A stretch of 64,000 bases of DNA from Bathynomus jamesi. Taxonomy: Eukaryota > Arthropoda > Malacostraca > Isopoda > Cirolanidae. The DNA lies in contig JAJOZX010003205.1 in the NCBI GenBank assembly GCA_023014485.1, positions 395,001 through 459,000 on the forward strand. The letters are read 5' to 3'. Shown in pieces: positions 10,280 through 19,975 of this stretch. The notes under the pieces are model-generated. The model was not told where the DNA came from. It saw only the letters and a program-made list of their open reading frames with translations, and did not search any database. The position numbers and the translations under genes are program-made. Numbering within the stretch: the first letter of the stretch is position 1; every line of letters begins with the position of its first letter.

Positions 10280-11330
10280 AGTACACAAATGGTAACTGCA
10301 AAAAACAACCTTAACTATTGAAATAGTTGGGCAAATTTTTACCAAAATCTTTTTTGTTTCTACGTCTGGCATCAGACTACGGGAAATCATTCTAGCTCTG
10401 ATAAAACCATCTCGTGCTTCAAACCCAAATACCGAACTTGAATAGTCCATCACTAATGTAATACAACGCTCTACATTCTGGGTATGATTGGGATAATTTG
10501 GAACATTGAATGCGTTTTCTTTGCTAGCTAAAATTTCTTCTTTTGTTATTTTCATTGTAAAAGGTGGCTCACTTAGTTTAGTATCATTCCAATTAATTAT
10601 TTCGTCCCAGTCCTTTGCATCAAAATTAAGATTAGGAACCTTGAAATCTTTCAATTCTAAATTTTGATCAGTCTTATTTCGCATGTCCATGATTTTGCTA
10701 ACAGCTTTTTCACGTTTTATCCTAGCTGAGTCACACAACATTGCCAGAAGAATATTTTTCGAGTGAGCAAAGTATGCATTACGGGATATATACTTCTTAA
10801 CAATTTCTACTGATTCTCTAGGCAAATGCTTCACCCTATTAATACCAGAAAACACATGCCTTGGGCCATCTATGCAATTGGGTCTACACTTGATGTCAAG
10901 CCAATTAGGATCATAATTTGTCACAATGAACTGTGTCATTGTGTAAAGTTTCTTTGTTGGTTTCACTGTTCAATATAAAGCCTACAAACCCTATTAGCAA
11001 GAGTTAACCATCTAGCACAGTGATGCGCAAACCCTGGCCCGCGGGCCAAATGTGTCCCCCACGGGTCTTTTCAGTGGCCCCACGGGTCTTTTCAATTCAA
11101 TGAAAAAGTTAGAATATAAAAGTGACCCAATTTATGACTTAGATGGAAAGTAAGTAGGCTAATACATTTAGTTATTTTCTTCGCTTGGCCCTCACATCAA
11201 AAACGTTTGTGCACCACTGATCTAGCATGACAAAGAGGACTGCTAGAAATCATGCAGTATAAGTATTGCTGATCTCCACTAAGATCATCAACAATGTGTT
11301 GTGGCAGATATCTACAGATCTACAGAAGCT
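10280..11330 (-). pseudogene. C-terminal half of an unclassified DDE-like transposase
   Basis: Frame pieces on the minus strand, 5' to 3': LPQHIVDDLSGDQQYLYCMI (about 11310-11240), ARWLTLANRVCRLYI (11009-10975, resuming after a MITE), then after a 1-nt shift the long frame from 10966 with YDPNWLDIKCRPNCIDGPRH, YISRNAYFAHSKNILLAMLC, VPNLNFDAKDWDEIINW, PFTMKITKEEILAS, HTQNVERCITLVMDY, EARDGFIRARMISRSLMPDV and ETKKILVK. The fold is probably RNase H-like; the HTQNVE glutamate would suit a DDE acidic residue. From memory, similar multicopy proteins are annotated as uncharacterised in arthropod genomes. It joins the N-terminal half at 15930-17440 across a retrotransposon insertion, leaving a gap in the middle of the protein. 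Frameshifts make this copy defunct. Confidence 0.6.
11018..11219. mobile_element. hAT MITE with perfect 8-bp TSD
   Basis: Ends CAGTGATGCGCAAACC and, mirrored, GTTTGTGCACCACTG. The 8-bp duplication ATCTAGCA lies at 11010-11017 and 11220-11227. The subterminal TGGCCCGCGGGCCA palindrome is typical of small hAT derivatives. It interrupts the transposase gene between CHA and RWLT; removing it restores that frame. Confidence 0.9.
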
Positions 11331-11889
11331 AAGGCTAACAAAGACCCTAAGATCCACTCTAAGGTTAGCCCGAGAGAAAGGAAAGAGTAGGGGGTTAAGG
11401 GAAGAGAATAAGGGGTTAAGTAAGGAGGAATACCTATCACTCGTGGGTTAACATTCATTCAGAAAAAGAGAAAAAAGACTCATCATCATCATCCGCCGGC
11501 CACTGCCGACAAGTCAGAAAAATAGTCGGAGAAAATCGGAGAGGGGTGAAAGATGAAAAGAAGTAAAATAAGAACGCTTACAAATCATGGAAACACAGTC
11601 TTAACTCACTGTCATACCATGCAAACTACAAACATGCAAGAAAAGCGATTTACAGACATGCAAAGTAAGGAGAGGATAAGAAAAAAAGTAGGTAAAGTTA
11701 AACAAAAAGTGGGTTAGTTTACGCTACGAGCTACATCTACGTTCGTGTTAGTCTATTTTTTTTATTTTTTTATTGCTGGCATCACACGCTGGCATGTCAC
11801 AAGCTGGCATTTAGCGTCAACAGACTCATTCTCGACCACCACCACCACCACCAGAGCTCCTGTTGCTAATTTTTTTTTTTTATTATTTT

Positions 11890-14432
11890 AAACAACGTTA
11901 ATATTTTTAAAATGTCTGTCAAGACGGTTCTTAAACACATTAACGCTGGTAGAGTTCACGACGGGCGCGGGAAGATTATTCCATTTATCAATTACTTTAA
12001 ACGTAAAGAGGTTTTAAGCGATATTAGTAATGAAACGTCTGCCACGCAACTTAAATCCGTTATTACGAGTATTACTATTATCCAAAGTGAACAATTTGTC
12101 AAAATTTACGTTATCGATGTTATTAACGATTTTGAAAACTTCAATAAGCTCCCCCCTTAATCTCCTAGTTTCGAGTGAATACAGGTCTAACTCTTTAATC
12201 CTATCTTCATAAGGCTTGTTGCGCAATGACGGAATTAGTTTCGTGGCACGACGCTGAACCCTTTCTAACCTATCAATATCCTCACGCAATTACGGGCACC
12301 AAAACTGAACGGCATATTCTAAATGAGGCCTGACTAGGGACTTGTAAAGGGGCAATATAATATCCTTCGATTTAAATTCGAAATTACGCGCTATGAAGCC
12401 TAACATCCTATTAGCTTTTGCGCAAGACTCCAGGCACTGGTTCCTAACCTTTAAATCCTTAGATACGCGGACGCCTAAATCTACTTCCTCGTCAACGCTC
12501 GCCAACTGCCTATCATCCATCGTGTACGTGTAATTATTGTTACGAGAACCTATATGCAAAACTTTACATTTGTCTACGTTAAATTGCATCTGCCACTTAT
12601 CTGTCCACTCCATAATCCTATTTATATCGTCTTGGATCCTATTTCTATCGTCCTCGTTAACAACCTTACCGCCTATTTTAGTATCGTCCGCGAATTTTGA
12701 CACGTTACTAGTCAATCCTACATCTATGTCGTTAATGTAAATTACGAATAGCAATGGGCCAAACACTGAACCCTGTGGGACACCGCTACCTACATCTAAC
12801 CACCCCGATTCACTACCATTAACTACGACCCTCTGCCTCCTAGCACGAAGCCATTCTTCTAACCAGTTAGCTACCTGACCGCGTATACCGTGCGCTTTGA
12901 CCTTCGCAATTAGTCTCCTATGCGGAACTGTATCGAACGCCTTTTTAAAATCTAAATAAATAACGTCAGCCGCTATATGCCTATCGTATTCGCGCACTAT
13001 TTCGTTATAAAATTCTAACAAATTAGTTAAACAAGACCTATGGCGTCAAACCCATGCTGACTACTATTAATCAAATCTCTACTTTCTAAGTGATCGATGA
13101 TACGATCCCTAACTACGGATTCCAAAAGTTTACCGACAATTGACGTTAAGCTAATGGGCCTATAATTGCTAGGTACTGCGCGGTCGCCTTTTTTAAAAAT
13201 AGGCGTGACGTTAGCTAATTTGAAGTCTTCAGGAATAATCCCTGTTTCGAGTGACTGATTAAAAATCTTCGTTAAGGGGCCTACGATAACGTCTTTCAAA
13301 TCTTTCAAATGTCTGGGATAAAAAGCATCAGGGCCTGGAGCCTTGCTAACCTTTAGCCTATCGATATAATGCGCAATCTCACCCTCGTAAACAGTTATTT
13401 CATCCAAAATTACGCTTGGCATTCCTAACTGATCTTTTAACATGACGTCTACGCTCGATATATCTATTAAAGTTAGCTGCCGTGCCATTGCGCTTATTAA
13501 GTCTATACGCTCTATTACGCTCGTTTATGAACTCGCCTATTTCCTTAGTCCACCACTTCGGCCTACCATGATTTCTAGCGCGCTTGGGCCTACGAGGAAT
13601 AAACTCCCTTTCAATATTCCTAAAACTTTCTTTAAACGCTACCCAATGCAAACTTGTCATTACTCATAAATAAGTTATCCAGTCCACTACTCTCATCCTA
13701 TCCGCAAAACTATCAAAATTAGCCCTACGAAAATCAGGGACTTCTATTACGTTACTATCCTTAGTGTTTTCTATCAATAACTTAAACCTAAGAATTTGAT
13801 GATCACTACATCCTAAACTCTCGCCTACTTCTAAACCTTCGACTATATTCTCGCCGTTCGTCATCACCAAATCTAAAATATTATCACCACGCGTTGGTTC
13901 GGTAACCATCTGTCGTAAAAAGTTATCTTCCATAAACTCGATCAATCTCAAACCCTCCTCATTACCAGTAAGTCTCAAAATTAACATTAGGGCAGTTAAA
14001 GTCTCCGACAATTATACTATTCCGATTGTCAATAAAGTTATCAAGAAGTGAGTAAAATCTAGTATCTGTATCGAGGGGTTGAACGGGAGGTCTATAAACA
14101 ACAACAAAATTAAAACTAATACTACGCGCCCTAACTTCAACACATATCGCTTTAATTGCTGCCGGAAAATCTAACTTAACCTCGATAGCCCTAAGGGAAT
14201 TACGAATGTACAGCAAAACGCCGCCACCAAACCTATGTAACCTATCATTAGTAAAGAGTTTAAAACGTGGTATATCAAGTTCCCCCAAGTCCCGAGTCAC
14301 GGTACTTAACCAAGTTTCAGTGATAGCAACTATATCGTAGTTGCCGGAATAAATTATCGCCTTAAATTCATTTAATTTATTTCTAATACTAAGCACGTTA
14401 CAATAAAAGACGTTCAAGTTATTTTTTACCAC
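11890..14432 (-). pseudogene. CR1/L2-like ORF2: endonuclease and reverse transcriptase, frameshifted
   Basis: The endonuclease begins VKNNLNVFYCNVLSIRNKL with ITETWL, VVYRPP and VGDFNCPNVNFE (14432-13962), then shifts frame to DNILDLVMTNGENI and CSDHQIL (14011-13664). After a linker (13660-13400), RT motifs follow: LANVTPIFKKGDRAVPSNYR, SSQHGF (13488-13027); then VIYLDFKKAFDTVPHRRL, SGVPQGSVFGPLLF, FADDTKI, DLGVRVSKDL and VRPHLEYAVQFWCP (13021-12290). A TAA stop follows WCP where the family usually has Tyr. The tail LREDIDRLERVQRRATKLI and, after another stop, NLFTFKVIDKWNNLPAPVV finish near 11890. At least four frameshifts or stops are visible, so the copy is inactive. The start overlaps the ORF1 stop (GTGGTAAAA). 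Confidence 0.85.
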
Positions 14433-15379
14433 GGGCCCGCGTTCCCCGGACCCACAACGTTTAAAGAAGGCTTCGACCTATACAACTTTCGCACGTTTTC
14501 GTCTATTAACCTACCTAGCCTAGCATTACCTATTTCATTAAAATGCACCCCATCTTTTATAAAAAGGCTAGGATCACTGAATTCGGAGCACAGCTTTACG
14601 AAGGGTAAATTTTCCTCAGCACAAATCTCTTCTAATTTATTATTAAAAAATATTGTTTTTGACGTAATCCTAAGACCCAACCCGTGCCTAGGGGTAATAC
14701 CTAGAACTAAAGACCTATCTGACCTCGCCTTCAGGGACCTAATTAACCCCCTATATCTCTCTAAAAGGTCAGGCACTCTCGTATCGGGCCTATACGAGTC
14801 GTTGCCTCCTACCATCGTCACCAACATCGAGTGACGGGAGGCAACGTCAATCCTATCCACTTCGTCTCTAACTCTGTCAACCCTGGCCCCTGGGAGACAG
14901 ACCCTCCTCCTCTTGGTTGGATGCCGTTCAACGAACTCTTTGTCTATGTGGCGCACTAAAGAGTCCCCAATTAAAATAGTTTCCCCCTCATTCACGTCCC
15001 TTTCCAAATGGGCGAAAGGGTTCGAAACCTCGATAGGGGGGAGATTCCTATCACCTAACGTACGCGGCCTAGCTCCACCCTTAACTTCTCTAAATCCCTC
15101 CCCATCTACTACTCTCGGACTAACTTTAACCCCTTCCTCAATTCTATCCAACCTTCCCGACAAGCTACCTAAACTAGAAACTAGGTTACGCACCTCACCC
15201 TTCAAATTACTAACGTCTTCAACGTTAGTATTGGTTCGGCTTCCGTCAACCGTAGCCCTACCCCTGCCCTCATCAAGCGTTGCAAGTCTTTCGGTTACCT
15301 CACGTACACTGCGTTTTATGTCAACTAATTCCTCCATTAACTCGCAAAAGAAACAAACTGATCTCTCGGTAATCGCCAT
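14426..15379 (-). CDS. CR1/L2-like ORF1 protein with SGNH esterase domain
   Basis: 317 residues in an uninterrupted frame. Residues 1-85 are charged and heptad-like, a probable coiled coil (ELVDIKRSVREVTERLATLD; LVSSLGSLSGRLDRIEEGV). Residues 135-300 form an SGNH-hydrolase domain: block I IGDSLVR (Ser140), block III VGGND (Asn193), block V DGVHFN (Asp276, His279), so all catalytic residues are present. ORF1 proteins with an esterase domain are known in CR1 and L2 elements, where they are thought to act in RNA or membrane association. The stop codon overlaps the start of ORF2. The frame is intact although ORF2 is not. The start ATG at 15379 precedes a Cys pair (CFFC) and is the only upstream Met. 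Confidence 0.85.
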   Translation of the reverse strand: MAITERSVCFFCELMEELVDIKRSVREVTERLATLDEGRGRATVDGSRTNTNVEDVSNLKGEVRNLVSSLGSLSGRLDRIEEGVKVSPRVVDGEGFREVKGGARPRTLGDRNLPPIEVSNPFAHLERDVNEGETILIGDSLVRHIDKEFVERHPTKRRRVCLPGARVDRVRDEVDRIDVASRHSMLVTMVGGNDSYRPDTRVPDLLERYRGLIRSLKARSDRSLVLGITPRHGLGLRITSKTIFFNNKLEEICAEENLPFVKLCSEFSDPSLFIKDGVHFNEIGNARLGRLIDENVRKLYRSKPSLNVVGPGNAGPW

Positions 15380-15445
15380 AGGACCGCCGTTATAATCCTT
15401 AAATTCCGAATACCACCGGTTTACCCTACACCTAACACACGACGC

Positions 15446-15657
15446 GGTGCTGGTTAAGTGTGCGGTCTACCTACGATTCGGCGGTCTACCTTTTAATTAT
15501 AGCTTCTTATCTTGTTTACTAATTGTTTGTTTATATCCCATTGTCAATCGCCCTTGACGATTGGTTAGGTTTAGTCATGATATTTTCGTTAGTTTTAACG
15601 AAAATATCATGATTAAACCTAACCAATCGTAGGTAGATCGCACACTTAACCAGCACC
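15446..15657. mobile_element. Fold-back MITE with perfect 8-bp TSD CACGACGC
   Basis: The TIR GGTGCTGGTTAAGTGTGCG is mirrored exactly at the right end. CACGACGC is duplicated at 15438-15445 and 15658-15665. The interior hairpin 15558-15629 (CGATTGGTTAGG arms around TTTTAA) is nearly identical to the one at 3038-3109. An 8-bp TSD points to hAT-type mobilisation, but superfamily is not proven. It is inserted in the 5' region of the CR1/L2-like element. Confidence 0.92.
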
Positions 15658-15929
15658 CACGACGCTTTCTGCGACGGCATCGCGCAGTTAAAAATTAGTT
15701 TAAACTGTCACAAGTGTAAGTTAAATTAAGCCGGCACGCTATGAAAACTTATAAATCGCTAAAAACCACTAATATTCAATTACTTAACTATAACAACGTG
15801 AATATAAACGCAAGTACATAAAATTCAAAACTGTCCAAAAGTAAAATTCTCAGCAATATGCAAACGTAGATGCAATATCAGAGAGCTCAGGAAATGCGTC
15901 CGTTCAGTACAGAGTCTAACTGACGAAAA

Positions 15930-17445
15930 AAAAAATTGTGCTAGTGGATTGTTTTCACAAAACTGAATGGCTTTTCCAATAGGACCAACAAAGGTACTTG
16001 TTCAGATGTTGTACCATCCAATGTCTCAAAAATATGTCTTAGAGGTAATTCATTTGTATGAAGCATACAGGTGAACCACTGAAGTGGCCTACCAAGTGCT
16101 TTCTCCATAACATGAATCACACCTCCTTTATAATCAGTGTTGGTATTTGTGCTATCACAGCCTATTACAGCTATATCATTTTGTAGATGTCTTTCTTTAA
16201 TAACTGACAATACTGAATTTGCTATGTCTGCAGCCTTACTTGATGCTGGTGTCTGATGGGTAATATACTCTCCATCTGGTTCAGCAATCATTATATAGTG
16301 TTCTTCACTCTTCTTTTCAATGTACCACCTATCATTGACTTTCACTTTATTTAAAGTCTGATCCTCTCGATAATAGGATTCACTTTATCACTTTCAATGT
16401 TTTTCAAAGTTTTTCTCCTTCTCTCAGCACTTTACTTCTGTTTATTACGAGATGGTTATCTTCTTTGGTGATCATACCATCGTCTATCAAAGTTGCAGTT
16501 GCAATAGCAGCAGTAGCACGATCCGATACACCAAATCTATCTGCCTGCATTGCAACATGCCGCAAAGACATTCTCATTTGGCTTCCAGTATTTTTAAAAC
16601 CACAGTCTTCGGTTTCCACTATCCCATTGTCACTGTCTTCATCTGAAGAATGTTCTACCAAGCTCAAAGGTTGAACTTCAGTGGAATGATTGACGGGTTT
16701 CTTTTCTTTACTTACTTGTTCTGGGAGCTGCTTCTTGTATCTCTTTTGTAAAATTTGTGTGGCATGCACATCTACACTACCTATGTACATTTTACGATCA
16801 CTCCTCTGATCAAGTAGAAACTGTAATTTCTCTTTTGGTACTGTTTTATCTCTCCGACATATGCAATCTATGTAAATTTCTTCACAATCATCACTGCATC
16901 CTATGTCTGTATGAGAGTTTATATTACATTTACAAGCACATATATCAAACAAATTACTGAGACTATTCATATATTCATTTTTTTAGTTTCACTGATGTTT
17001 TTGATCTACTCATTGTTGCTCCTCTTTCTATGAATCTTACTACCTTTTGAAACAGCTTTTTCCTGAACTGTGGGGATTGATGTTTTGCTTGCTGCCAAAG
17101 TTTTAGTAGCTCCTGTTATTTGTCTGGTGATTGGCTTGTTAATTGCATTTTTCCTTTCTTTGAGATAGAGAAAGTACCGAACCACTTGTAAGTTAGTTGG
17201 CAAAAGATTGAGGCAACTTTTCAGGAGTTCCAAACATACTGTACAATGTTGCTTAGAATGCCTTGTGCCAACAAATTTTTTCCTTGCTGAATAGCATGGG
17301 GAACTTGAAAGCGTATATGCTGCTGCATAGAAAGCTGTTGGTGTAGAGCTGCTGTAAGAGGGGATGTTGCTAGCTTGATATGACGAAGGATGTTGTTTCA
17401 GTTGTGGAGACACTGGTGTGTTGGGTGCTGAGTCCATCTCTGCTC
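15930..17445 (-). pseudogene. N-terminal half of the unclassified DDE-like transposase
   Basis: Pieces on the minus strand: 17437-17006 (MDSAPNTPVSPQLK, then CTVCLELLKSCLNLLPTNLQ), 16970-16404 (SLSNLFDICACKCNI, ...CEEIYIDCICRRDKTVPKEK, LLDQRSDRKMYIGSVD, MQADRFGVSDRATAAIATA) and 16345-15941 (HYIMIAEPDGEYITHQ; AVIGCDSTNTNTDYKGGVI; LGRPLQWFTCMLHTNELPLR). A frameshift near DGTTSEQ leads to FVGPIGKAIQFCENNPLAQF, where the retrotransposon begins. Seen: a Cys-rich putative zinc cluster, the QRSDRKM motif and an aspartate-containing CDST core. Inference: DDE/RNase H-like transposase with D in GCDST. An acceptor-like ATTTTTCAG lies just upstream of MDSAPNT, so the gene probably had introns. It shares CDxTxxNT..KGGV with the 33-36 kb element. 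Confidence 0.6.
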
Positions 17446-17633
17446 TTCTATAGGTGAATTATTGGCTGAAAAATAGGAACAGAAGCTAAAATAAATTTCA
17501 GTAAATTTTAATTGCTTAAGGAAAAACAACAAATATTTACTCAGTTTACTGACGCCAGTCAAATGTACGTTGTAACAAGTGTAACAGAATATTTTTTATC
17601 TCATTTCTTATAGCATGCTCACAAGCTTCTTAC

Positions 17634-17755
17634 CTCTGGATTCTGTAGCTGGGAAACAACTACTGCACCCGGCTGTCAGGCGAACTGTGGTGCCTAGGGA
17701 GTCAGAAGACACGATGCGTACAAGTACGACCTTGACAGGAATACATAAATCTGGG
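17634..17755 (-). other. Possible upstream exon of the transposase-like gene
   Basis: Minus-strand sequence bounded by an acceptor-like CATTCCCAG and a donor-like AGAG followed by GTAAGA encodes VVLVRIVSSDSLGTTVRLTA and GCSSCFPATES in one open frame. Position and strand fit a first or second exon of the 15.9-17.4 kb gene, but there is no family evidence. Confidence 0.25.
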
Positions 17756-17809
17756 AATGACGCAAAATAATATATTAAAGTTATAAAAATGTATAATTGT
17801 GGTTTCATA

Positions 17810-18320
17810 ATGACATTAATGGGGGTTATTCATATGATGTAATGTTGATAGATGTATGCTAGATGCGAACTCTGTTTTCTGTGTTTGTTAAATTGTATTC
17901 ATGCAAAAATGGGGCGGTTTGAATATTGAATTTGAATAATCTTTAGTAATAATAAAATAAATACATTCGTTTTACAATTTACAATGACATGAATAATTGT
18001 AAAGCTCGACTATTTATTTTATTTAATGTGGCCCTTAAGCTTTAGGCTTTACTGGGTTCTTATTAAAAATAAACAGCTAGTTGTTATTAATTAATAATAA
18101 ATAAATAAATAAGTAAATAAGTATTATTAATAGTTAAAGTATGTATTAATCTTAAATTATCACTACTGACATGACAAATGCAAGGTCACCATTGAAGACA
18201 TTATACCAATACCATACAAAGAAACCAATATTATACATGAGAGATAAGAACTGAACAATCCCAAGAAATGTGTTTTTGATACTAGATTACACACGAGAAA
18301 TTAGTAAACAATAGTAATGG
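17810..18320. other. AT-rich sequence, nothing recognised
   Basis: No coding motif, RNA gene or inverted repeat was seen. Short AAATAAATAAGTAAATAAG-type runs occur near 18095-18120. Confidence 0.5.
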
Positions 18321-18324
18321 ACAT

Positions 18325-18500
18325 TACTCCTAGATTTTTGTTGGTATGACATTATTAATCGTGATTTCAACTTGGTTTTAAAAGAATTTACATTCACAAT
18401 ATTTTTTATATCGGCATTTAAATCATTCCATAGTTTCAATCCAATAAAAATGGATAGTTAGAGAAACCTGGCACAATTTGTATCATCATATTCGTTTTTC
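18325..18500 (-). pseudogene. 3' end of a non-LTR retrotransposon ORF2
   Basis: The minus-strand frame reads YDDTNCARFL, stop, LSIFIGLKLWNDLNADIKNI and NVNSFKTKLKSRL. The LWNDL...IK...NSFK..L pattern is the usual last segment of CR1/Jockey-type ORF2 proteins. It carries one in-frame stop and nothing upstream in the family was found before the neighbouring CR1 copy begins. Confidence 0.5.
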
Positions 18501-19048
18501 TCAGCAAAACCTACAAAAAATTATCAGTGTGCCATCGTAAATTATCATTTTCACTCCACCCTAATATATATATACCTTTCAACCTTTCAAATGTTCCGCG
18601 CGATGATTCCTCATTTCACGAAGGTCAAGCTTGTCGCCCCTCCTCTTATCTAGGGGGCATATATATATATATATATATATGTATGTAACCTGGTAGTAGT
18701 TCAGTGGGTCGGTATTTCTTCACACAAAGGTCAAGCTGGTGGCCCCACCTCTAGGCCTGTCCTGATTGAGAAGCGAGTTGTTCTCTTGCGATCTCTATCG
18801 CACATAGCCAGACACACTCCACTCATCCGGTACCGTCCTCAGCCAGGCATTTAGTCTTCTTTCCAAGACTTCAACTTTGACACCAGTGATGTTCCTGATG
18901 TCCTTCGAAAACGGGTTAAAGAGTCTTCGCCCCTGACAACCAAACTATTTTCCTTCAGAGTTAAGGCTGTCCCTTGTCTGGCCTTTAGTTTTGGAACACT
19001 ACACATTCTAACTTTCCTATTTTCTAGTGTTGTTTGGGTGGTTACTGG

Positions 19049-19975
19049 CAGGGGTGCAGTGCTGCCGGAGCGTGCCGGAGCGCCGCTTCGGCACCTCTGC
19101 AAGAGGAAGTTTGGAGGAATTACCATAACAAGCAACAAAAAAATTGTCTCCATTAATTATCAACAGTTTCTTACTAGTCTTGTGAACAATTTGCAGCACC
19201 GTATGTTCACGACAACATCCATGAAAGGTTCTCAAACTTCTGAACCTCAAAGTATGTATAAATCACTGCTAAATGAAATGTATGTCCTTGAAAAAGACTA
19301 CTGGCCTGATGAAATACCACCTAATTACGGAGAAGCTGAAATCTCATCTCTCTGTAAGAGGTTTAAGCTTTCTTCTTACTCTGTACTAAATGCCTTTAGA
19401 GACTATGTGGAAGATCATGGGCGCCGCATCCCCCAAGATTTACATCCATTACTGAGCTGTTCACAAGTTATTCCTATTAGTACTGCTGAGTGTGAGAGGG
19501 GATTCAGTCACATGAACTTGATAATAACAACAACACGCTCAAGAATTCTCATAAATCATGTATCAGCGCTTATGTTTGTTAAACTACATGGACCTCCTCT
19601 AGTTCAGTGGAATCCTGAGCCATATGCCATATCATGGCTGCGGTACCACAGATCGGCAGATGACACCAGGACAAGAGTTGCTTCAGACCCCCGAAAACAT
19701 ATCACGCCTGACCCTTTGTGGAAATTATTGTGAAACTTCCCACTGGTGGTATTTGGTAAGCACTAAGTAGTTTTAACTTCTTAAATTGATAAAATACATG
19801 ATTGCTCTTTTTTCTTTATTTGCTTGATAATTATATTTATTTTATGATAATTAGTGAGTGCAAACACGAAATACTTAGTCATCGTGTGGCATATATAGAA
19901 ACAGGATAGGAAATGGCAGGCTTTTGTCAGGCCCACCAGAGCTCCGGCACCTATAAAATTGGCACTGCACCCCTG
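19049..19975 (+). mobile_element. Internally deleted hAT transposon with perfect 8-bp TSD
   Basis: The TIR CAGGGGTGCAGTGC is mirrored at the right end (GCACTGCACCCCTG). GTTACTGG is duplicated at 19041-19048 and 19976-19983. The 927-bp element retains the 3' part of a transposase gene and is inserted into the older CR1-like copy. GCCGGAGC subterminal words are repeated. Confidence 0.93.
19110..19733 (+). CDS. hAT transposase C-terminal part (KIAA1586-like dimerisation region)
   Basis: An open frame of about 200 codons without a disabling mutation. It contains NEMYVLEKDYWPDEIPPNYG, LLSCSQVIPISTAECERGFS, MNLIITTTRSRILINHVSAL and LMFVKLHGPPLVQWNPEPYA, then WLRYHRSADD. The S-x-A-E-C-E-R-G-F-S block is the hAT C-terminal dimerisation motif; GPPL..W.P.PY..WL is specific to the KIAA1586/ZMYM-like hAT group. 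The BED finger and the catalytic N-terminal region are absent, as expected for an internally deleted element. It could encode a dominant-negative-like fragment if expressed, but there is no evidence that it is. Confidence 0.8.
   Translation, partial: FGGITITSNKKIVSINYQQFLTSLVNNLQHRMFTTTSMKGSQTSEPQSMYKSLLNEMYVLEKDYWPDEIPPNYGEAEISSLCKRFKLSSYSVLNAFRDYVEDHGRRIPQDLHPLLSCSQVIPISTAECERGFSHMNLIITTTRSRILINHVSALMFVKLHGPPLVQWNPEPYAISWLRYHRSADDTRTRVASDPRKHITPDPLWKLL

Larger units (their letters stand above)
11331..15925 (-). mobile_element. CR1/L2-like non-LTR retrotransposon with ORF1 and broken ORF2
   Basis: A minus-strand element with a 5' region about 15925-15380, ORF1 15379-14426, ORF2 14432 to about 11890, and a 3' untranslated region of about 550 bp. 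The latter includes ATCATCATCATC and CCACCACCACC short repeats; the 3' boundary is approximate. Both ends fall within the transposase gene, which reads up to VGPIGKAIQFCENNPLAQF on the right and resumes at ICRYLPQHIVDDL on the left, so the retrotransposon inserted into it. A younger MITE sits in its 5' region. Confidence 0.75.
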
